Assembly (NCBI GenBank): GCA_963704535.1
Contig: OY969916.1
Coordinates: 9,982,001-10,046,000 of the forward strand
Direction of reading: 5' to 3'
Source of the DNA: G963704535 sp963704535
GTDB lineage: Bacteria > Chloroflexota > Chloroflexia > Chloroflexales > Roseiflexaceae
Length of the DNA stretch: 64,000 bases
The position numbers and the translations under genes were made by a program. Shown one piece after another: positions 18,548 to 25,447 of the stretch. The notes beneath the pieces were generated by a model. The model did no database searches. It worked only from the letters and a program-made list of their open reading frames with translations, and had not been told where the DNA came from. Every line of letters begins with the position of its first letter. Positions within the stretch are counted from its first letter, which is position 1.

Positions 18548-18627
18548 GGAAGATAGAGGATAGAAAATAGAGGATAGAGGATAGAGGCGCACCTTCTATC
18601 TTCTATCCTCCATCCTCCATCCTCAAG
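18545..18627. repeat. Inverted heptanucleotide repeats between convergent genes
   Basis: Tandem ATAGAGG heptamers (about 18548-18586) are followed by their near reverse complement (TCTATCCTCCATCCTCC, about 18593-18622), so the transcript can fold into a long hairpin. The position between the glcE stop and the stop of the convergent small gene suggests a bidirectional terminator. Confidence 0.65.
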
Positions 18628-18628
18628 T

Positions 18629-18853
18629 TCAGTCCTTATTGCCGCCGAACATCCCGCCCAGGCCGCCCAGCATCTGCCCGGCCTGGCCGATCGCATCGGC
18701 TGCGGCGCCGCTGGCCAGCGCCACGTCGATCTGGCCGGCGATCGGCGCTGGGAGCTTGGCCTTCAGAAAGTCCACCACCGTTTGGGCCGCCACGCGAGCC
18801 TGATCGGCCGGGAGGCCGGTGCGCTCGCTGATTTGCTTGACGATCTCGTCCAT
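18629..18853 (-). CDS. Small helical protein, DUF2267-like
   Basis: A 74-residue protein: two or three helices (MDEIVKQISERTGLPADQAR, AAQTVVDFLKAKLP) and a glycine-rich tail (MLGGLGGMFGGNKD). The layout recalls small DUF2267-type stress proteins. A ribosome binding site (GAAAGGAGC) precedes the ATG. Function is unknown. Confidence 0.7.
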   Translation of the reverse strand: MDEIVKQISERTGLPADQARVAAQTVVDFLKAKLPAPIAGQIDVALASGAAADAIGQAGQMLGGLGGMFGGNKD

Positions 18854-19050
18854 TGGCTTGCTCCTTTCGGGCGGCGGATCACGCCCCGCCGCCTACTCAA
18901 TTGCAGCGTCTCGGTGGGCGGCGCGCGAGAAAATGGCCGATGGTCTGCACGCTTGATCTAGCACGATTCTGGCTTGCCGTCAAATGATAGGACTTACGCA
19001 GTCGTTCCCAAGCGTGGTCTCAGCCTTCGGCAGAGCGCTCCTTTTCTTCC

Positions 19051-19098
19051 TTTTATCGTCGATGTTTCGCCCGACCGGGCGAAACATCGACGATAAAA
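19051..19098. terminator. Perfect 22-bp stem with 4-base loop
   Basis: Arms 19051-19072 (starting TTTTATCGTCGATGTTTCGC) and 19077-19098 pair perfectly around a GACC loop. It begins and ends with T/A runs, so it could terminate transcription in both directions upstream of the tRNA cluster. The rest of the 340-bp gap (18854-19193) shows no gene. Confidence 0.6.
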
Positions 19099-19193
19099 AT
19101 GGGTGAAGTATCTTGCTGCCGCAGGCAATAGAGCGATCTGATGTTGTAGACCCCTTGCAGGAAGCCCTTGCTTGTGGTAAAATCTCGGGCGAT

Positions 19194-19270
<77 letters not shown>

Positions 19271-19278
19271 GTACAACT

Positions 19279-19365
19279 GGAGAGATGGCAGAGTGGTCGA
19301 TTGCGGTCGTCTTGAAAACGACTGGCTGATAAGGCCCGTGGGTTCGAATCCCACTCTCTCCGCCA
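19279..19365 (+). tRNA. tRNA-Ser (anticodon UGA)
   Basis: The acceptor stem is GGAGAGA/TCTCTCC. The anticodon stem GTCGT/ACGAC has loop CTTGAAA (anticodon TGA). The long variable arm of a class II tRNA and an encoded CCA are present. It starts 8 bases after tRNA-Trp. Confidence 0.97.
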
Positions 19366-19376
19366 GCCTCACGCAC

Positions 19377-19467
19377 GGGGAGGTCGCATAGTTGGCCTAG
19401 TGCGGCGGTTTGCTAAACCGCTAGGGGAGCAATCCCCTCGAGGGTTCGAATCCCTCCCTCCCCGCCA
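19377..19467 (+). tRNA. tRNA-Ser (anticodon GCU), integration target of the prophage
   Basis: The acceptor stem is GGGGAGG/CCTCCCC. The anticodon stem GCGGT/ACCGC has loop TTGCTAA (anticodon GCT). It has a long variable arm and an encoded CCA. Its last 20 bases are the left attachment core, which is repeated at 62284-62304. The tRNA is left intact by the integration. Confidence 0.97.
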
Positions 19468-19468
19468 A
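19448..19468. other. attL core (21 bp, within the tRNA-Ser 3' end)
   Basis: The core starts GAATCCCTCCCTCCCCGCCA and continues one further A. It is identical to 62284-62304. It lies across the T-arm, acceptor stem and CCA of tRNA-Ser(GCU), the usual target of tyrosine integrases. Confidence 0.88.
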
Positions 19469-19495
19469 CGAATCCCTGTTTCACAGGCCTGCCCG

Positions 19496-19522
19496 CCCCG
19501 CATAGATGCGGGGTTGATTGTT
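19496..19522 (+). terminator. Terminator-like hairpin after the tRNA cluster
   Basis: The 8-bp stem CCCCGCAT/ATGCGGGG has a 2-base loop and is followed by TTGATTGTT. It lies 29 bp after the last tRNA, just inside the element. A partial third copy of the att-like sequence (CCCTCCCCGCCA, 19544-19555) follows. Confidence 0.5.
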
Positions 19523-19582
19523 AGGAGGGGCGGTGAAATCTCACCCTCCCCGCCATGAAACACTGAGTACAGCGAGGTGCTG

Positions 19583-19879
19583 ATGACTGATGATGCCAGC
19601 GACAGCGTATTGCGAAGCCTGGTCAAGCATGCCGAGCAGGGCGCAACAGTGAGCATGGCCCTTCAGGTCGACGGAAAGATTCTGATAGGGAAGCTTACCG
19701 GCCCAGCGGAGTATCGTGCCGCGCTTGGTGAGCGCCTCCATGTGGACTTCGCCGGTGTAGAACCGGCTGACGATGCGTATCTCCACCTGGCGATCAGTAA
19801 CTTCCCAGGCGCGAGTGAGGGGACGCCGTACCGCTGTGCGATAAGTGCAGTGCAGGGCTACGTGGTCTTTCAGGCATAG
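19583..19879 (+). CDS. Small protein of unknown function (faint GvpU-like pattern)
   Basis: A 98-residue protein; ATG 19583 is chosen because GAGG lies 5 bases upstream. The pattern VSMALQVDGKILIGKLTG...EYRAALGE, then DAYLHLAISNFPG, is reminiscent of the beta-rich GvpU-like small proteins, but the resemblance is weak. It is the first gene of the element after attL. No function is claimed. Confidence 0.65.
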   Translation: MTDDASDSVLRSLVKHAEQGATVSMALQVDGKILIGKLTGPAEYRAALGERLHVDFAGVEPADDAYLHLAISNFPGASEGTPYRCAISAVQGYVVFQA

Positions 19880-20094
19880 CGCTGGAGCGACTCGATCGCG
19901 GTAATGTCGAGCCAGAGGTCAGCCGAACCACCCATCAGCCCGATGCAGATCTGCCGCACACGGCCGTCCTGAACAGTGCCACTCAGCGCCGCACGCCAGT
20001 GATCGAGCAGCGTTACCCACGTGTCCTCGTCGAGCTTGCAGCGCTGCTGCGTGCCACTACGAAAGGTGATAAGCAAGTCGTGTAGACCGTCCAC
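19870..20094 (-). CDS. Small protein of unknown function
   Basis: 74 residues, GTG start with a strong ribosome binding site (AAAGGAG, 7 bases upstream on the minus strand). It overlaps the 3' end of the rightward neighbour by 10 bp. Composition is ordinary, with no recognisable domain. Confidence 0.6.
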   Translation of the reverse strand: MDGLHDLLITFRSGTQQRCKLDEDTWVTLLDHWRAALSGTVQDGRVRQICIGLMGGSADLWLDITAIESLQRYA

Positions 20095-20224
20095 CGGCAG
20101 CTCCTTTCACGTGAAGAGTTTCGAGAGGGGAAGCAGGCGCCGGCCCCGTTCGCCGGCGCCAATGCCCACCGCTAGTGGGCAGCGGAACCCAACGGCGGCG
20201 AGCAGCACAAACCATGAGGTGCAG

Positions 20225-20434
20225 ATGAGTAGACCCACTGATAAGCCGTACTACCGCTGCCCAGTCGAGATCAAGCACAATGAGGCGGGTGATCTAGAGT
20301 TCCACGTCACCCGCCGTGATGGGCAGGTCGAGGTCTTCCCCGGCCCGCCGGGTGTGACACAGATCACCTCAAACATTGAGGTTTTCCAGCCGGAAGGCTC
20401 GGATGATGTCGAGATTATATTTGTGAGCCAGTAG
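20225..20434 (+). CDS. Small phage-type protein of unknown function
   Basis: 69 residues (MSRPTDKPYYRCPVEIKHNE ... VEIIFVSQ), beta-rich and acidic. ATG 20225 is preceded by GAGG. It converges with, and slightly overlaps, the leftward gene ending at 20415. Not recognised. Confidence 0.6.
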   Translation: MSRPTDKPYYRCPVEIKHNEAGDLEFHVTRRDGQVEVFPGPPGVTQITSNIEVFQPEGSDDVEIIFVSQ

Positions 20435-20576
20435 GCACGGTCGTGCGGACCCATCCGAGATCGCGGCGGTAGTAGTAGATCGTCTCTCCCGCGTGCGATC
20501 GCAGCCAGGCGAGCGATTCAGGCGAGAGCCGGGGGAGCAACTCGGCCCAGGCAAGAGTAGGTGTCTCAGTAGGCAT
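20415..20576 (-). CDS. Small protein of unknown function
   Basis: 53 residues starting MPTETPTLAWAELLPRLSPE. The start was chosen because AAGGAGG lies about 9 bases upstream on the minus strand. It has a Ser-Pro-Glu helix and a GETIYYYRRDLGWV strand; no family recognised. Confidence 0.55.
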   Translation of the reverse strand: MPTETPTLAWAELLPRLSPESLAWLRSHAGETIYYYRRDLGWVRTTVPTGSQI

Positions 20577-20817
20577 CGTTCGTGTCCTCCTTGCCGGTAG
20601 TGTACCACCAGGAGCGGCGCCACGGGAACCCACCCCGCCAGGTCCGCGCCGCTCAACATACTACGAACGACCGTGCTACCACGGTTGTAACGTAGATTAC
20701 AATGAAGTCATAGCTGGCGGCCAAGACGCGCCAGCATGTATCGGTCCAAGTTCTGACCATCTCCTCCCGGTCGTTCGCCGCCTTGCGCGGCTGGCATCGT
20801 TAAAGCACTGAGGGTGA

Positions 20818-21000
20818 TATGGGCACCACAACATCAACGCCGCGACGGCCAGCGCGACGACGAGTACTCCGGCGCCAGCCGCCGCGCCAGCGCCTTCAGT
20901 TGAGGAGCGTTTAGGCAAGCTGAACGACCTCAAGACGAAGGGGCTGATCGACGAGCAAGAGTACCAGGCGCGACGGGCGCGCATCCTGGAAGACCTGTAG
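20818..21000 (+). CDS. SHOCT-domain ORF without a normal start codon
   Basis: The frame ending at 21000 encodes an Ala-Pro-Thr linker followed by ERLGKLNDLKTKGLIDEQEY and QARRARILEDL, a clear SHOCT domain (short C-terminal oligomerisation/targeting motif, KGLIDEQEY). The frame opens after a stop at 20815 with TAT, and no ATG, GTG or TTG precedes the domain. The nearby ATG at 20819, which has GAGGGTGAT before it, is in another frame. Either a one-base change has broken the gene or an unusual start is used. Confidence 0.5.
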   Translation, partial: YGHHNINAATASATTSTPAPAAAPAPSVEERLGKLNDLKTKGLIDEQEYQARRARILEDL

Positions 21001-21015
21001 TCAAGGGTAGCGGGT

Positions 21016-21273
21016 ATGACAAAGCCTGATGTGGTGCCAGTGATCATCTACCTGCGCCATCGTGCCGAACCGCTTCGACTCGACCTCCTTAAGTCGGACT
21101 ACGACGGTTCTGGGCCAGATGGCGAGGGTTTATCGGACGTTATGCAGCGAGGCCCGGACGTGGTCTCGTACCGCTGTATCAACGCCCAAGGCGAAGCGAA
21201 GTGGGTGATTCTGCGGGTAGGGGACATCCAGGCGGTCATCCCGGAAGTATGGTTCCCCTACGCTACCGAATAG
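21016..21273 (+). CDS. Small protein of unknown function
   Basis: 85 residues (MTKPDVVPVIIYLRHRAEPL ... IPEVWFPYATE), predicted mostly beta. The ATG is 15 bp after the SHOCT ORF stop, in a GGTAGCGGGT context. Not recognised; its place in a small-gene cluster is typical of phage accessory regions. Confidence 0.6.
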   Translation: MTKPDVVPVIIYLRHRAEPLRLDLLKSDYDGSGPDGEGLSDVMQRGPDVVSYRCINAQGEAKWVILRVGDIQAVIPEVWFPYATE

Positions 21274-21524
21274 CGCGGCCCCGCCCCACTCGACAGCACC
21301 GCGCGTAACAAAAGCATTTAGTTGTTAAGGACTCGACGTACCGAGTGGCCCGACCTGGTGGCCTATTATCCCAGCGATGAACCAAGGCTTCGGTATGCGA
21401 GGGCCATCTTAGTGGACATTTCCCCGGCTTGCGCCGGTCCTGCGAGCAACAGCGAGGAGGATTGGTGTAGGTCAACCATAGCGATCCACTGTCTATGCTT
21501 GGCGGCGGGCAGGGATCGCAGCAA

Positions 21525-21586
21525 CTAAGCCCCATACCTGTGGAGCAGCGCCAGCGAAGCTATGCGGCCACAGGTATGGGGCTTAG
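21525..21586. terminator. 19-bp inverted repeat at the 3' end of the repressor gene
   Basis: CTAAGCCCCATACCTGTGG (21525-21543) pairs perfectly with 21568-21586. The right arm is inside the repressor's last codons and the loop holds its stop codon, so it probably terminates the leftward repressor transcript. The rest of 21274-21524 shows no supported gene. Confidence 0.6.
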
Positions 21587-21793
21587 TGCGTCTTCGGATT
21601 CTACCACCAAGTCCTCAATCCTCACCCCCAGCGCCTTTGCCAGTGCGGCAAGGGTGCTATAGGCCGGGTCGCTGACTCGGTTCTGCCAGATGTTCCGCAC
21701 CGTGCTGATCTTCAGGCCACTTTTCAGGGCCAGCTCCTCGCTCGTCAAGCCCTGCTCACGGGCGAGTTCCTTCACTCGAAACTTTGTACCCAC
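21560..21793 (-). CDS. Cro/C1-type helix-turn-helix repressor
   Basis: A 77-residue XRE-family regulator. The helix-turn-helix is at about residues 14-50 (GLTSEELALKSGLKISTVRN, then the LAALAKALGVRIEDLV end of the fold). The start is GTG 21793, with GAGGAGG 7 bases before it. It is transcribed away from the rightward early genes, with divergent promoters and shared inverted repeats between them. This is the arrangement of a lysogeny repressor; it lacks the C-terminal protease domain of CI, so RecA-triggered cleavage is unlikely. Confidence 0.85.
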   Translation of the reverse strand: MGTKFRVKELAREQGLTSEELALKSGLKISTVRNIWQNRVSDPAYSTLAALAKALGVRIEDLVVESEDALSPIPVAA

Positions 21794-21823
21794 GTCTTAC
21801 CTCCTCATTGTCGCATGGACCTT

Positions 21824-21853
21824 AGTATATATGTGATACTAGGTACTTGTCAA
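21824..21853 (-). promoter_or_regulatory. Repressor promoter (leftward)
   Basis: On the minus strand, -35 TTGACA (21848-21853) and -10 TATACT (21824-21829) are separated by 18 bp. The -35 box overlaps GGTACTTGTCA, which repeats the sequence around the rightward -35, so one regulator could bind both. Confidence 0.7.
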
Positions 21854-21883
21854 TAGCTAATTTCGTGTCGATATGTTTGAATT

Positions 21884-21917
21884 GGTACTTGACACTTAGT
21901 ACCTACAGGTGTATACT
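21884..21917 (+). promoter_or_regulatory. Early promoter (rightward) with overlapping operator
   Basis: -35 TTGACA (21889-21894), 17-bp spacer, -10 TATACT (21912-21917). The -35 box sits inside the inverted repeat GGTACT-8-AGTACC (21884-21903), a likely operator for the divergent repressor. Transcription would start near 21924, in front of the ATG at 21961. Confidence 0.8.
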
Positions 21918-21960
21918 TACAGCAACGGAACGACGATTTAGCCCTTTACGGAGCACTCCA

Positions 21961-22671
21961 ATGACCACCACCGCCAACCACCGCCGCGACACCATCGCCC
22001 AGATCGCCGACGACATCCGCGCCCTCTCGACCCTGAGCATCGACCTGGATGCCTTCCTGAACTTGACAAGCGAGGAGCGGGCGGCTCGGTGGCGGCAGTT
22101 CGACCTGGCGGCGAAGTTCCAGCTCTGCGCGAAGATGATTACTCGCAAGCTCGGTGACTGGGACCTGGTGCGGGTGGAGGTGGCGATCGAGACCTACGAT
22201 CGAAAATGGGGTGCGGCGCCGACCACGGTTGAGGCCGCGGTGTCGGGCGCGCTGGAGCGGCTGGCCGAAGAGAACGCCCAGTCGGCCAGGACCGCGCGGG
22301 CGGCGGGGCTGAAAGAGGATGCGCGGTTCTTTCAGCGGGCCGCGAATAGCTACGCCCGCGCATTGCTGCTCTACCGGGCGGGGTTGCGGCCCCATCCGAC
22401 TGAGCGCGGCGGCTGGCTGCTTCCCAGTCAGCGACCAGGTGAGGCGCCGCACCTGCTGCATATGGATGGTGACTGGCGATGTACATGCCCCTCTGGAGAC
22501 AGCATCCACTGGGCTTCTGCGCTCCTGATTGGCATTGAGGCGGGTCAGGATGACCTTGACCGCTTCGACGACGACTGCGGCGAGACTGCGGTGGCCGAGC
22601 CGGAGCCGCCTGTGCCGCTGGGCCACCGCATTGCTGCGGCGCGGGCGCGCGTGATGCAGGAGGCCGCGTAA
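21961..22671 (+). CDS. Phage early protein with degenerate SWIM-like zinc segment
   Basis: 236 residues. The ATG at 21961 lies about 37 bases after the predicted start of transcription; longer readings begin upstream of the promoter and are rejected. The N-terminal two thirds are helical. Near residues 175-200, MDGDWRCTCPSGDSIHWASA resembles the CxC...H arrangement of SWIM zinc fingers but lacks the second Cys pair. As the first gene of the early operon it may act in recombination or DNA binding, but no function is proven. Confidence 0.65.
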   Translation: MTTTANHRRDTIAQIADDIRALSTLSIDLDAFLNLTSEERAARWRQFDLAAKFQLCAKMITRKLGDWDLVRVEVAIETYDRKWGAAPTTVEAAVSGALERLAEENAQSARTARAAGLKEDARFFQRAANSYARALLLYRAGLRPHPTERGGWLLPSQRPGEAPHLLHMDGDWRCTCPSGDSIHWASALLIGIEAGQDDLDRFDDDCGETAVAEPEPPVPLGHRIAAARARVMQEAA

Positions 22672-22672
22672 C

Positions 22673-23191
22673 ATGCGACCGCTGATCACCGCCTCGACCT
22701 GGGGCTATCTCTACATCTTGCACTTTAGTGCGCCCCTGGGCAACCCGGCCAACCCGCGCGCGCTGGCGACCCACTATTGTGGCTGGGCGGCAGATCCCGA
22801 TGAGCGGCTGGCGCAGCATCTCGCCGGGCGCGGGGCCAAGATCACGGCGGCGGCGGTCGCGCGCGGTATCACCTTTGAGATGTTCTCCTGGCCAGCGCCC
22901 TTGGGCGTAGAGAAGGCGCTCAAGCGGCGGAAAGAGACGCCTCGCTTTTGCCCGACCTGCTGCTCTATCCACGGCTGGAAGCACAAGCAGCCGATCGTGC
23001 AGGTGGCCGCCCAAGTCGCTACCCAGCTCGCCCTCCCACTCGACGACCCCTTCGACCCATTCCCCGCGCCGGCCGCGCTCCCGATGGACTCCTACGAGTT
23101 CCTGGTCGAGCGCGGCATGCGAACGGCCTGGGCGGGGCTGCTGGCCGAGCGCAGCGTGGGGACGGATTGGGACGATGCGGGGCTGTTGTGA
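22673..23191 (+). CDS. GIY-YIG-like nuclease
   Basis: 172 residues. The N-terminal 85 show the GIY-YIG pattern: WGYLYILHF (GIY-like), ATHYCGWAADPDERLAQHLAG (YIG-like, with R), and AKITAAAVARGITFEMF. A CPTCCSIHGWKH metal-binding patch follows at about residue 100. These phage proteins are predicted endonucleases. ATG 22673 is two bases from the upstream stop, indicating coupling. Confidence 0.75.
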   Translation: MRPLITASTWGYLYILHFSAPLGNPANPRALATHYCGWAADPDERLAQHLAGRGAKITAAAVARGITFEMFSWPAPLGVEKALKRRKETPRFCPTCCSIHGWKHKQPIVQVAAQVATQLALPLDDPFDPFPAPAALPMDSYEFLVERGMRTAWAGLLAERSVGTDWDDAGLL

Positions 23192-23319
23192 TCTCCGATC
23201 TCTAAACTCCAATCTCTCAATTCTCAATTCTCAATTCGTAAATTCGGACCAATTGGTCTCACTTCACGCATCACGTATGACGTTTCACGTATCATTACAA
23301 CGAAAGCGAGGCATCTCCA
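23192..23319. repeat. Intergenic heptanucleotide repeats
   Basis: Runs of CTCCAAT and AATTCTC heptamers, then TTCACGCATCACGTATGACG-type repeats fill the gap between two early genes. There is no coding sequence. They resemble the repeat tracts at 8580, 18550 and 28145. Confidence 0.6.
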
Positions 23320-23760
23320 ATGACCGCACCGACGACCACTACGACCCGCCGCGCGCCCGCGCCCACCGATGCCGATGGCGCGCTCAGTTTCGAGCCGGCC
23401 CCACGCCAGGACAAGATGGCGAACATTACGATCGAAGTGGGTCCCCAGGGCATCACGGTTCGGGCCGAGTACACTGGCCCGCTCGGCTCGATCCCGCGCA
23501 GTATCCAGCGCCTGAAGGAGGAAGGCATCCTGGAGCTGGTGCGGGCGCACGCGGTCGCGCCAGCAGCTCCAGGCAACGGGGCCAAGAAGCCCGCTGTGCC
23601 GAAGGTTCAGCCGATCTATGATGGGGGTGGCGCGGCGCTGTGTCCGGCCCACCGAAAGCGGCTCGTCGAGGGACAGTACGGCCTGTATTGCCCCTCGACG
23701 GCGAAGGGCGACGAGGCTGCGAACGGCAAGGGCTACTGCGCGCTGCGCTTTGAGGAGTGA
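23320..23760 (+). CDS. Phage early protein with C-terminal zinc-ribbon-like cysteines
   Basis: 146 residues: a Thr/Ala/Pro-rich N-terminus, a middle segment MANITIEVGPQGITVRAEYT followed by helices, and a C-terminal ALCPAHRKRL...YCPSTAKG...YCALRFEE with Cys/His spacing fit for metal binding. Members with this layout occur beside recombination genes in phages, but I cannot name a function. Confidence 0.65.
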   Translation: MTAPTTTTTRRAPAPTDADGALSFEPAPRQDKMANITIEVGPQGITVRAEYTGPLGSIPRSIQRLKEEGILELVRAHAVAPAAPGNGAKKPAVPKVQPIYDGGGAALCPAHRKRLVEGQYGLYCPSTAKGDEAANGKGYCALRFEE

Positions 23761-23771
23761 TTTCTGTGTGA

Positions 23772-23785
23772 GTTTGCGCGCAAAC
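23772..23785. promoter_or_regulatory. Repeated palindrome site 1 (GTTTGCGCGCAAAC)
   Basis: This 14-bp perfect palindrome lies in the 60-bp gap before the next gene. Identical copies are at 37216, 48182 and 56453, with a one-mismatch copy at 25284, all inside the element. It is probably a protein-binding site (partition, origin or phage regulator). Confidence 0.65.
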
Positions 23786-23825
23786 GTGGTATCTTGGTCA
23801 ATGTGGTGTTGAATAGGAGATGAGC

Positions 23826-24152
23826 ATGGCATCTGACGCGCCGAAATGGACCTGGCCAGCCGGCCGGGCGGTCGTCCTCTACCACTGGAGCTGGTTTGAT
23901 CCCAGCGCTGGCGAAGTCGTCACTGGCTGGTCGCAACGGAACGCGCTGGATGAGGCCGGCTACGCCCATCTGGAGGCTGAGGCGTTGGAATCGACGCAAT
24001 CGATGTGGGTTGACCCGGAAGCGCGGCATGCCCTCTTCATCGAGCCGCACACCTTCACCGCGCTGACAAGGCTTCCGAGCGAACTGCGTGACGATGATGG
24101 CGCCCCGCTTCCGTGGATTCGTGAGTTGTTAGGCGAAAAGGGCGAAAAGTAG
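23826..24152 (+). CDS. Small phage protein of unknown function
   Basis: About 108 residues (MASDAPKWTWPAGRAVVLYH ... IRELLGEKGEK), tryptophan-rich and mixed alpha/beta. ATG 23826 was preferred to 23820 because AGGAG is 8 bases from the former and only 2 from the latter. The palindrome site 1 is about 40 bp upstream. Not recognised. Confidence 0.6.
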   Translation: MASDAPKWTWPAGRAVVLYHWSWFDPSAGEVVTGWSQRNALDEAGYAHLEAEALESTQSMWVDPEARHALFIEPHTFTALTRLPSELRDDDGAPLPWIRELLGEKGEK

Positions 24153-24254
24153 GCCAGAAAACGGGAGGATGGGGCGGACTGATCGTCGCGATCAGCCCGC
24201 CCTTTTTGGCGTCCTGATGCGGCAAAATTGGTGCCAAAAGAGGCTAAATTCCCC

Positions 24255-24283
24255 TTGACTTTGCACAATACCTATGATATAAT
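24255..24283 (+). promoter_or_regulatory. Consensus sigma-70 promoter
   Basis: -35 TTGACT (24255-24260), 17-bp spacer, -10 TATAAT (24278-24283). It is among the best matches to consensus in the window, and drives the gene at 24333, whose leader also carries an AGAAAGGGACAGG ribosome binding region. Confidence 0.8.
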
Positions 24284-24332
24284 ACTCATGTCAACGGGAC
24301 ACAACACCTTAACAACAGAAAGGGACAGGACA

Positions 24333-24794
24333 ATGTCGAAGCAGGACTACACGCAAGCCACCACCGTCGCCAGCCTGCTCAACGCCGAGCGCCGTACTGT
24401 TAGCTGGGGAAAGCAAGGGATCGAATTCGCTCACCAGAACCTGCTCATCGCTGCGAAGGACATCCCGGAGGGTGAGGAGTACGCAGAGGTCCGGCGGGCA
24501 GTCTACCGGGCGCTGGACAAGCTCCGTCAGGCCCGTGGCGCGCTCACCGCCGCCTACGACGCCACCGTCGAGGCGATGCTGATCACGGAACGCAGCGAGC
24601 CGGTCTACATCCGCAATGAGCGGCTGAAAGAGCGCTACTCCGGCAGCCGTGGCCGCAACGGGGCGGAGATGGTCCGAGGGGCCAGGAAAGCGCGGGAGCA
24701 GCGGGAGGAGCAGTACGCGGCCTGGGAGCGGCGGAAGCGCGAGAGGGAGCGCAGGGAGTTCTTGGGAGAGGGGATGCGTGACAACCAGGAGTAA
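24333..24794 (+). CDS. Charged helical protein of unknown function
   Basis: 153 residues. The N-terminal half is helical (ATTVASLLNAERRTVSWGKQ). The C-terminal third is extremely rich in Arg and Glu (KAREQREEQ, RRKRERERREF), likely a long charged helix that could bind nucleic acid. It follows a near-consensus promoter, so it may be expressed in the lysogen. No family recognised. Confidence 0.65.
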   Translation: MSKQDYTQATTVASLLNAERRTVSWGKQGIEFAHQNLLIAAKDIPEGEEYAEVRRAVYRALDKLRQARGALTAAYDATVEAMLITERSEPVYIRNERLKERYSGSRGRNGAEMVRGARKAREQREEQYAAWERRKRERERREFLGEGMRDNQE

Positions 24795-24858
24795 TGTGAA
24801 ACGGAGCAGGGGCGGCAATGGCGCCGCCCCTCATCCCCCATCACGATATGAGGACGCC

Positions 24859-25173
24859 ATGACAGACAACCAGGCCCAGGGCATGAAGTTTTGCCCGGAT
24901 TGCGGCGCCGAGCGACCACTCAGCGACTTCTACCGCGTGAAGTCAGCGGCGGCCGCCGGTGGCTACCGCTACGGCGCGTACTGTAAGACCCATACGAAGG
25001 CGCGGAACCTACGCGACCGGAAGAACGCGCCGGAGGGGAGTCCGTTGCGGGAGACGATCAAGCGCGTGAACCGGGACTGGGCACAGCAGCACTCGGAGAA
25101 CGCACGACGCAACAGCGCGAACTACCGCGCCCGCAAGAAGGCCCAGGCCGACCCCGACGAAGGGGCGACATAA
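24859..25173 (+). CDS. Zinc-ribbon protein resembling phage recombination-endonuclease (HNH/Endo VII) N-terminus
   Basis: 104 residues. KFCPDCGAERPLSDFYRVKS is the zinc-binding motif seen at the start of many phage HNH/Endo-VII-type proteins, followed by a YCKTHTKARN patch. The C-terminal part is basic and helical without a clear HNH catalytic core, so it may only bind DNA. ATG 24859 follows TGAGG. It is the last gene before the CRISPR array. Confidence 0.6.
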   Translation: MTDNQAQGMKFCPDCGAERPLSDFYRVKSAAAAGGYRYGAYCKTHTKARNLRDRKNAPEGSPLRETIKRVNRDWAQQHSENARRNSANYRARKKAQADPDEGAT

Positions 25174-25198
25174 CCCTGCCTGTCCCACCCGTTGACAC

Positions 25199-25234
25199 GA
25201 CGACGCCGGCGCTGCAATCAGCGCCGGCGTCGTC
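25199..25234 (+). terminator. 15-bp GC-rich hairpin
   Basis: GACGACGCCGGCGCT (25199-25213) pairs perfectly with 25220-25234 around a 6-base loop, 25 bp after the preceding stop codon. No T-run follows directly. It separates the early operon from the CRISPR leader. Confidence 0.55.
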
Positions 25235-25283
25235 TGGTGTGAGGATGGGGGATGGAAGTTCGTGATCAAGCATGATAGAATAG

Positions 25284-25297
25284 GTTTGCGCGCAAGC
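25284..25297. promoter_or_regulatory. Repeated palindrome, degenerate copy (one mismatch)
   Basis: GTTTGCGCGCAAGC, differing at one base from the exact 14-bp copies elsewhere in the element. It lies 150 bp upstream of the first CRISPR repeat, in the presumptive leader. Confidence 0.5.
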
Positions 25298-25447
25298 ACG
25301 ACCAATGACCAGTTAAACCAGGGGCAGATGGCACGGGGGAGCGGCGTTGGGCCAGAGATGCACATCACTGGGAGTCAGAGTGGTCATTGGTGGTGTCGAT
25401 CGAGGTGACTGGGATGGGGGATATGTGGCAAGGCGTGATGCGAGGGA

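Noticed and set aside
21322..21528. 68-codon frame between two small phage genes
   Set aside because: No ribosome binding site, irregular composition, and it ends inside a strong inverted repeat; not supported as a gene.
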